From contig CAMDLO010000015.1 in NCBI GenBank assembly GCA_945901765.1, forward strand, positions 1 to 39,980: DNA of 39,980 bases. The letters are read 5' to 3'. Numbering within the stretch: the stretch's first letter is position 1; the number at the start of each line of letters is the position of its first letter. The position numbers and the translations under genes are program-made. The notes beneath the pieces were generated by a model. That model worked only from the letters and a program-made list of their open reading frames with translations. It had not been told where the DNA came from and did no database searches. This DNA comes from Cyanobium sp. NIES-981 (GTDB lineage: Bacteria; Cyanobacteriota; Cyanobacteriia; PCC-6307; Cyanobiaceae). Positions 35,130 to 39,980 of this stretch are shown here, in pieces.

Positions 35130-36719
35130 TCATTCCCACTCGATCGTGCCGGGGGGCTTGCTGGTGATGTCGAGCACCACCCGGTTCACGCCCTTCACCT
35201 CGTTGACGATCCGGTTGGAGATGGTCTCGAGCAGGTCGTAGGGAAGCCGCGACCAGTCGGCGGTCATGCCGTCCTCCGACGACACGCAACGCAGCACCAC
35301 CGGGAAGGCGTAGGTGCGCTTGTCGCCCATCACCCCAACGCTGCGCACCGGCAGCAGCACAGCGAAGGCCTGCCAGATCTCGTTGTAAAGGCCCGCGTCG
35401 CGGATTTCCTCGCGCACGATCAGGTCGGCATCCCGCAGGATATTGAGCTTCTCGTCGGTGACCTCGCCCAGGATGCGGATGGCCAGCCCGGGGCCGGGAA
35501 AGGGATGGCGGCCGACGATCTCCTGCGGCAAGCCAAGGCTGCGGCCCACCTTGCGCACCTCATCCTTGAACAGCTTGCGCAGGGGCTCCACCAACTTGAA
35601 CTGCAGATCTTTCGGCAGCCCGCCCACGTTGTGGTGGCTCTTGATCTTCACGGCCACCCGCTCACCCGTTTTCGGATCGACATTGGTGCCCGCACTCTCA
35701 ATCACGTCGGGGTAAAGCGTGCCCTGGGCCAGATAGTCGAAGGGACCGAGGCGCTTGCTCTCCTCCTCAAACACACGAATGAATTCAGTGCCGATCAGCT
35801 TGCGCTTCTCCTCCGGATCGGTGACGCCGGCGAGCTTGTTAATGAAGCGTTCTCGGGCGTTGATGTATTCAACGTTGATGTGAAAACGCTTGTCGAAGAA
35901 CTCCACCAGAAATTCGGGCTCCCCTTTGCGCATGAAGCCCTGATCGATGAACATGCAGGTGAGCTGATCGCCGATCGCCCTGTGGAGCAGGAAAGCGAGG
36001 GTGGAGGAATCGACCCCGCCGGACAGGGCCAGCAGCACACGCCGATCGCCCACCTGGGCGCGCACATCAGCAATCGCCTCTTCGATGAAGGCGGCCGTGG
36101 TCCAGTCGGCTTCGCAACCGCAGATGTGGTACACAAAATTGCGGATCAGCGCCATCCCGCAGGTGGAGTGCACCACCTCCGGGTGAAACTGCACGCCATA
36201 GAGACGGCGCTGGTGATCGGCGACAGCGGCCTCGGGAGTGTTGTCGGTGTGGGCGAGGCGCACAAAACCCTCCGGCAGGCGCTCCACCGAATCACCATGG
36301 CTCATCCACATCGTGGAACCCGGTTCCACATTGGTCAGCAGATCAATCGGGTCGTCAACCTGCAGAGGCGCCTTGCCGTACTCGGCCTTGCCAGCGGCCA
36401 CCACGGCGCCGCCCAGTTGCTGCACCATCAACTGCATCCCGTAGCAGACCCCCAGCACGGGAATGCCCAGCTCCCAGATGCCCGGATCACACACCGGCGC
36501 GCCGGCCTCGTACACCGAGCTGGGGCCACCGCTGAGGATGATCCCCTTCGGCCGAATGGCTTTCAGCTCCTCGGCCGTGGTGGTGTAAGCCATCACCAGC
36601 GAAAACACCTCGGTCTCGCGCACGCGCCGAGCGATCAGCTCGGAGTACTGGGAGCCGAAATCCAGGATCACGATCGCCGGATGGCGGGTCGACTGGGAGG
36701 CGGCGTCAAGCACGGGCAT
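35130..36719 (-). CDS. guaA: GMP synthase (glutamine-hydrolysing)
   Basis: GuaA aminates XMP to GMP using glutamine and ATP, the last step of guanine nucleotide synthesis. The 529-residue protein has an N-terminal class I amidotransferase domain with the nucleophile Cys92 ([10 protein letters not shown]) and His179/Glu181 (QFHPEVVHS). The ATP-pyrophosphatase domain carries the P-loop SGGVDSS (233-239), and the C-terminal dimerisation domain ends [12 protein letters not shown], the standard terminus. Internal motifs [18 protein letters not shown] and [13 protein letters not shown] are typical. The ATG at 36719 is the natural start. It lies 39 bases after cbiD on the same strand and may be transcribed with it. 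Confidence 0.98.
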   Translation of the reverse strand: MPVLDAASQSTRHPAIVILDFGSQYSELIARRVRETEVFSLVMAYTTTAEELKAIRPKGIILSGGPSSVYEAGAPVCDPGIWELGIPVLGVCYGMQLMVQQLGGAVVAAGKAEYGKAPLQVDDPIDLLTNVEPGSTMWMSHGDSVERLPEGFVRLAHTDNTPEAAVADHQRRLYGVQFHPEVVHSTCGMALIRNFVYHICGCEADWTTAAFIEEAIADVRAQVGDRRVLLALSGGVDSSTLAFLLHRAIGDQLTCMFIDQGFMRKGEPEFLVEFFDKRFHINVEYINARERFINKLAGVTDPEEKRKLIGTEFIRVFEEESKRLGPFDYLAQGTLYPDVIESAGTNVDPKTGERVAVKIKSHHNVGGLPKDLQFKLVEPLRKLFKDEVRKVGRSLGLPQEIVGRHPFPGPGLAIRILGEVTDEKLNILRDADLIVREEIRDAGLYNEIWQAFAVLLPVRSVGVMGDKRTYAFPVVLRCVSSEDGMTADWSRLPYDLLETISNRIVNEVKGVNRVVLDITSKPPGTIEWE

Positions 36720-36758
36720 GGAGCAGGCCGGATGGCCCGAGGGGGCATTTGAAACAGC

Positions 36759-37955
36759 CTAGGAGCCGCCCTTTGCCGCACCGGTGGCACAGCCCCCCCC
36801 GCCGGCATTGCCTCCATCTGGGCTCAGCTCCTGCCGCAGCAGGGCACCGGCCGGCCCGGAGGCACAGATACGCCGATCGCGGTCGAACAACACGGCCCCC
36901 ACCACCATTGCCGCCTGACCGTGGCACTCCAGGTAAGTACAGCTGCGCCGCTCGATCGCGGCGGCGATCCGCCCCTGCAGGCGGGCGGCCAGAGCCGGTT
37001 GGCGGCAGCGGAGATCGACCAGGGCCTGATCGACGGTGGCGGCAGCGTGCAGCGCCTCCAGCTCAGGCCCCGCCAGCCCCTCCAGGGCCGCCAGGGCGGT
37101 GAGCACCTCGGCGCGGCCATCAGCCAGATGGTGATGGGTGTGGAAGATGCCTCCGGCCAGCTTGATCAACTTGCCCTGATAGCCGAACAGCAGCAGGCGC
37201 CGCACACCGGCAGCGGCCGCCGCCACCAGCAGCGGTCCCAGCCAGTTACCCGCCTTGAGCAGCAGTTCCGGCGGCAGGCCCAGGCGTGGTGCCAGATCCA
37301 GACCGTTCTCGCCGATCACCAGCACCAGATCACCGCCGAAGTCCGGCCCGGCCGCCCGCCGGCGCAGCTCGACCAGGGCCGCCTCCAGCTGCTCGGGGGC
37401 GGCGCTGCGCTGCACCGTTGCCTGGGTGCCGATCAGGGCCAGGCCGTCCACCACGCCGAAGGCGGCATTGCTGGTGCGGGCGGCCAGGCGCTCGCCCTCG
37501 GGGATCACGATGCGCAGCGCCAGGCGCCGGCCGGGGGGGAGCAGGGGCAGCAGGTTCCACTCCAGGAGCTCCCGCGCATAGGTCGAAAGGCAGGCCTCCC
37601 CACTGGCCGCCAGCCGGCCCACCCCGTGGCCCGGCGTCAGCTCCAGCCACTCCCCGGACCCAGCCAGCCAGCTCAGCTGGACCCACAGCAGCAGCCCGCG
37701 GGTGAGATCGAGCACAGCCTCCCCCGGATCACAACGCACCATCACCAGGGCGCAGCCATCCTCCAGGGGCGCCACCGCCTCAATCGGCACGGGCACCAGC
37801 TCCTGCGGGGTGGCCGCAGCGGCCAGCTGCAGGAGCTGGGGGCGCTGCACCGGTTCGACGCGCAGCTGCTGCAGAGCCGCCCGGGCCGCCGCAGCCAGCC
37901 AGACCGGCAGGGTGAAGCCGGCGCGGGATGCGGCGGCGTCAACGGATCGGGTCAA
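36759..37955 (-). CDS. cbiD: Cobalt-precorrin-5B C1-methyltransferase
   Basis: CbiD methylates C1 of cobalt-precorrin-5B in the anaerobic (early-cobalt) corrin pathway, so its presence argues for that route. The 398-residue protein has the family features GFTLPVWLAAAARAAL, CDPGEAVLDLTRGLLLWVQ, ELTPGHGVGRL, LRIVIPEGERLAARTSN, VIGENG, and the C-terminal LLFGYQGKLIKLAGGIFHTHHHLADGRAE (in part), with a His cluster. The C-terminal tail is Gly/Ala-rich with one cysteine. The only upstream start is TTG at 37955, without a clear ribosome site. It precedes guaA, an arrangement I recall in other picocyanobacteria. cobH is 33 kb away. Confidence 0.92.
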   Translation of the reverse strand: MTRSVDAAASRAGFTLPVWLAAAARAALQQLRVEPVQRPQLLQLAAAATPQELVPVPIEAVAPLEDGCALVMVRCDPGEAVLDLTRGLLLWVQLSWLAGSGEWLELTPGHGVGRLAASGEACLSTYARELLEWNLLPLLPPGRRLALRIVIPEGERLAARTSNAAFGVVDGLALIGTQATVQRSAAPEQLEAALVELRRRAAGPDFGGDLVLVIGENGLDLAPRLGLPPELLLKAGNWLGPLLVAAAAAGVRRLLLFGYQGKLIKLAGGIFHTHHHLADGRAEVLTALAALEGLAGPELEALHAAATVDQALVDLRCRQPALAARLQGRIAAAIERRSCTYLECHGQAAMVVGAVLFDRDRRICASGPAGALLRQELSPDGGNAGGGGCATGAAKGGS

Positions 37956-37965
37956 CGGGACCGGT

Positions 37966-37984
37966 ACGGCGAGGGCCGTTTTTT
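37966..37984 (+). terminator. Short intrinsic-terminator-like element
   Basis: ACGGC (37966-37970), GAGG loop, GCCGT (37975-37979), followed by T through 37984, giving a run of six T. The stem is only five pairs but the shape is that of a plus-strand intrinsic terminator or attenuator. It lies between divergent cbiD and the aminotransferase gene, where no plus-strand gene ends. It could stop antisense transcription, or attenuate the aminotransferase if its promoter lies upstream. The adjacent TTTATGTT could instead be a -10 region. Confidence 0.4.
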
Positions 37985-38065
37985 ATGTTGGTGGATTGCG
38001 CTGTCTTCGGGCGGCCACCCACCCGCCCGCGCACCCCTCACATCCACCGCCGCCAACCCGCCCCC

Positions 38066-39220
38066 ATGCAGGACAAGCTCACCCTGATGATTCCCGGCCC
38101 CACGCCGGTGCCGGAAACCGTCCTGCAGGCGATGGGTCGCCATCCGATCGGTCACCGCAGCGCGGACTTCCAGAGGATCGTGCGCCGCACCACCGAGCAG
38201 CTGCAGTGGCTGCATCAGACCAGCAATGACGTGCTGGTGATCACCGGCAGTGGCACAGCAGCCATGGAGGCCGGAATCATCAACGTGCTGAGCAGGGGCG
38301 ACACGGTGCTCTGCGGCGACAACGGCAAGTTCGGCGAGCGCTGGGTGAAGGTGGCTCAGGCCTACGGGCTGGACGTGCAGGTGATCAAGGCCGAATGGGG
38401 CCAGCCGCTCGATCCGGAAGCCTTCCGCGCTGCCCTGGAAGCCGACACCGCCAAGGCGATCATGGCCGTGATCCTCACCCACTCCGAAACCTCCACCGGG
38501 GTGATCAACGACCTGGAAACCATCGCCGGCTACGCCCGTGCCCACGGCACAGCGCTGACGATCGCGGACTGCGTCACCAGCCTGGGGGCCTGCAACGTAC
38601 CGATGGACGCCTGGGGCGTCGACGTGATCGGTTCCGGCTCCCAGAAGGGCTACATGATGCCGCCGGGACTGGCCTTCGTGGCCATGAGTGAGCGGGCCTG
38701 GGAGGCCTACAGCCGCTCCGATCTGCCGAAGTTCTATCTGGACCTCGGCAAGTACCGCAAATCCGCCAAGGCCGACAGCAACCCCTTCACCCCGGCGATC
38801 AACCTCTACTTCGCGCTGGAGGCCGCCCTGGGGATGATGCAGAAGGAAGGCCTGGACGCCATCTTCGCCCGCCATGCCCGCCACCGCGCCGCCGCCCAGG
38901 CCGGCATGAAGGCCATCGGCCTGCCCCTCTACGCCGCCGAGGGCCATGGCAGTCCCGCCATCACCGCCGTCGCCCCTGAGGGCATCGACGCCGAATCGAT
39001 GCGCAAGGCCGTCAAGGAGAAATTCGACATCCTGCTGGCCGGCGGCCAGGATCACCTCAAGGGTCACGTGTTCCGGATCGGTCATCTGGGCTTCGTGTGT
39101 GATCGCGACGTGCTCACCGCCGTGGCCGCGATCGAAGCCACCCTGGCGGATCTGGGCCTGCATAAAGGCACCACGGGTGCTGGAGTGGCGGCCTGTGCCG
39201 CGGCCCTGGCGGCGGGCTGA
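38066..39220 (+). CDS. Class V aminotransferase, alanine/serine-glyoxylate type
   Basis: The 384-residue protein is a PLP-dependent class V aminotransferase. Diagnostic segments are MIPGPTPVPETVLQAMGRHPIGHRS (in part), ITGSGTAAMEAGI, THSETSTGV, the PLP-ring aspartate in IADCVTSLG (D168), and the Schiff-base lysine in GSGSQKGYMMPPG (K194). It ends with GQDHLKGHVFRIGHLG. In cyanobacteria this type acts as alanine- or serine-glyoxylate aminotransferase in photorespiratory glyoxylate use. Close homologues have long been labelled soluble hydrogenase 42 kDa subunit, probably a misnomer. The ATG at 38066 gives the family start MQDKLTLMIPGPTPVP; the frame stays open upstream but without family residues. 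Confidence 0.92.
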   Translation: MQDKLTLMIPGPTPVPETVLQAMGRHPIGHRSADFQRIVRRTTEQLQWLHQTSNDVLVITGSGTAAMEAGIINVLSRGDTVLCGDNGKFGERWVKVAQAYGLDVQVIKAEWGQPLDPEAFRAALEADTAKAIMAVILTHSETSTGVINDLETIAGYARAHGTALTIADCVTSLGACNVPMDAWGVDVIGSGSQKGYMMPPGLAFVAMSERAWEAYSRSDLPKFYLDLGKYRKSAKADSNPFTPAINLYFALEAALGMMQKEGLDAIFARHARHRAAAQAGMKAIGLPLYAAEGHGSPAITAVAPEGIDAESMRKAVKEKFDILLAGGQDHLKGHVFRIGHLGFVCDRDVLTAVAAIEATLADLGLHKGTTGAGVAACAAALAAG

Positions 39221-39229
39221 CCAGGAATC

Positions 39230-39251
39230 GGGGGCTGGCAGCTCGGCCCCT
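39230..39251 (+). terminator. Hairpin after the aminotransferase gene
   Basis: GGGGGC (39230-39235) pairs with GCCCCT (39246-39251, one G-T pair) around a ten-base loop, ten bases after the stop codon. No T-run follows, so it would be a factor-dependent or processing hairpin. Confidence 0.35.
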
Positions 39252-39268
39252 CCTGATTACTGTTCAGG

Positions 39269-39292
39269 ACGAACCACCCAGTACGAACCACC
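39269..39292. repeat. Ten-base direct repeat before the lipoprotein gene
   Basis: ACGAACCACC occurs at 39269-39278 and 39283-39292, a 14-base period. It ends eight bases before the ATG at 39301 and so lies in the probable leader or promoter region. It could be an activator or repressor site. Confidence 0.4.
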
Positions 39293-39300
39293 TGCTCGCC

Positions 39301-39744
39301 ATGCGCCCCTGCCTGCCCGTCCTTGCCGGCCTGCTCGCTTTCAGCGCCGCCGCCTGCGGCACCCAGAACCTCGCAGACAAAGAAGCCAGGACCGAGGCGA
39401 AGATCTGCTCGCAGCTGACGGCCGTTGGCCAGGCACTCGAGCAGGTGGCAGCCCTCAAACCCACCTCAACGGTCGGGGAAGCCGTCGCGGCCGATCGGGC
39501 CCTGGCGACCGCGCTGGCCGGGCTGGACACCGCGGAACAGACACTGGAGGCGTTGCGCCTGCAGAATTTCCAGAACCAGCTCAAGACGTTCAAGGGACAA
39601 GTGGCCGCAGTGGCCAGCAACAAGAACCAGACCCTGGAGCAGGCTGCTGTGCAGTTGAAGGCCAAGTCCCAACCGGTGATCTCAGCACGTCGCCAGCTCT
39701 CCAGCGCTGTGAAGTGCGAAGAGCCTGCGGCGACAAATCCCTGA
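39301..39744 (+). CDS. Small putative lipoprotein
   Basis: The 147-residue product has a signal peptide (MRPCLPVLAGLLAFSAAAC) with Cys19 as the candidate lipidation site; the -3 residue is Ala rather than Leu, so the lipobox is approximate. The mature part is helical and rich in Ala, Gln, Lys and Leu, with two cysteines (36 and 138, in AKICSQL and AVKCEEP) that could form a disulphide. The spacing suggests a two- or three-helix bundle. No domain is recognised. It probably faces the periplasm. It lies between the aminotransferase and tRNA-Gly, with a strong hairpin downstream. Confidence 0.68.
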   Translation: MRPCLPVLAGLLAFSAAACGTQNLADKEARTEAKICSQLTAVGQALEQVAALKPTSTVGEAVAADRALATALAGLDTAEQTLEALRLQNFQNQLKTFKGQVAAVASNKNQTLEQAAVQLKAKSQPVISARRQLSSAVKCEEPAATNP

Positions 39745-39778
39745 GAGAGGGTCGGCCTCACCACAGCCACAGGATCGA

Positions 39779-39812
39779 CGTGCCCTGCCCATCCCTGCCG
39801 TGGCGGGGCACG
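39779..39812 (+). terminator. Strong GC-rich hairpin between the lipoprotein gene and tRNA-Gly
   Basis: CGTGCCCTGCC (39779-39789) pairs with GGCGGGGCACG (39802-39812) over eleven positions, one a G-T pair, around a 12-base loop. It lies 35 bases after the lipoprotein stop codon and 22 bases before the tRNA. No T-run follows directly; the sequence then turns AT-rich. It most likely ends or protects the lipoprotein mRNA. Confidence 0.5.
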
Positions 39813-39834
39813 TACCATGTTAAAGTAACAAAAT

Positions 39835-39906
39835 GCGGGTGTAATTCAGTGGTAGAATGTCAGCTTCCCAAGCTGAACGTCGCCGGTTCGAATCCGGTCA
39901 CCCGCT
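39835..39906 (+). tRNA. tRNA-Gly (anticodon CCC)
   Basis: The 72-base gene folds as a standard cloverleaf: acceptor GCGGGTG (39835-39841) with CACCCGC (39899-39905) and discriminator T39906. The D-arm contains AGTGGTA. The anticodon stem TCAGC/GCTGA encloses the loop TTCCCAA with CCC at 39867-39869, and the T-arm is GCCGG-TTCGAAT-CCGGT. CCC reads the GGG glycine codon. The 3' CCA is not encoded. The gene is flanked by AT-rich DNA on both sides, strongly so downstream. Confidence 0.95.
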
Positions 39907-39980
39907 TGCTCTTACCATAACATAAATTAATAATTTAGACATTTATTAACTATAAAAATGCTTTTCTGGGTTTAGATAAT
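39907..39980. other. AT-rich DNA directly downstream of tRNA-Gly
   Basis: Of the 74 bases from the end of the tRNA to the window edge, 16 are G or C (about 22%), against roughly two-thirds in the rest of the window. It includes the inverted repeat TAAATT-AAT-AATTTA (39923-39937). No gene is seen. The abrupt change exactly at a tRNA 3' end suggests the start of foreign DNA, but an AT-rich tRNA trailer cannot be excluded with so little sequence. Confidence 0.6.

Overview
The window reads as a piece of core chromosome from a GC-rich unicellular picocyanobacterium of the Synechococcus/Cyanobium type. Five things point there: sulfolipid genes (sqdB, sqdX); small photosystem-associated proteins (a PsbZ-like start at the left edge, a Psb34-like protein, a Ycf37-like TPR protein); Ycf23/DUF561; an aspartokinase with four ACT repeats; and tightly packed short operons at roughly two-thirds G+C by eye. 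Genus is inference. About seven GCGATCGC (HIP1) octamers also fit a cyanobacterium.

Layout. 1-4.9 kb: edge of a psbZ-like gene (-), mutS (+), cobH (-), holA (+). 5-10.2 kb: lysC (+), uvrB (-), a phage-holin-fold membrane protein (-), ycf23 (-). 10.2-16.3 kb: tilS and a TPR-like hypothetical (+), facing an asd-dapA-rnj run (-). 16.3-17.2 kb: an 877-base stretch with no convincing gene. 17.2-23.6 kb: tig, clpP, clpX, a small LRAT-fold protein and dnaX (all +). 23.6-26.6 kb: a membrane GT2 glycosyltransferase and a SpoIID-domain protein (-). 26.7-27.8 kb: rpmI, rplT and a Ycf37-like protein (+). 28-32.2 kb: an exported hypothetical (-), then thiG, psb34-like, sqdB, sqdX (+). 32.2-38 kb: PBP2, two cyanobacterial hypotheticals, guaA and cbiD (-). 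38-40 kb: a class V aminotransferase, a small lipoprotein and tRNA-Gly(CCC) (+), ending in a strikingly AT-rich tail.

How the genes work together. LysC, Asd and DapA are the first steps from aspartate to diaminopimelate/lysine. MutS, UvrB, HolA and DnaX belong to replication and repair. Trigger factor, ClpP and ClpX form a folding and proteolysis block. SqdB and SqdX are the two sulfolipid (SQDG) enzymes. CobH and CbiD are corrin-ring enzymes. PBP2, the SpoIID protein and the GT2 enzyme concern the envelope.

No CRISPR array, transposase, prophage module or evident defence system was seen. Most of the window is ordinary housekeeping DNA. The places most worth a second look are the AT-rich DNA just after tRNA-Gly at the right edge (possible island boundary), the unexplained G-skewed 877-base gap, the palindromes built from the stop codons of convergent genes, and the LRAT-fold protein wedged between clpX and dnaX.
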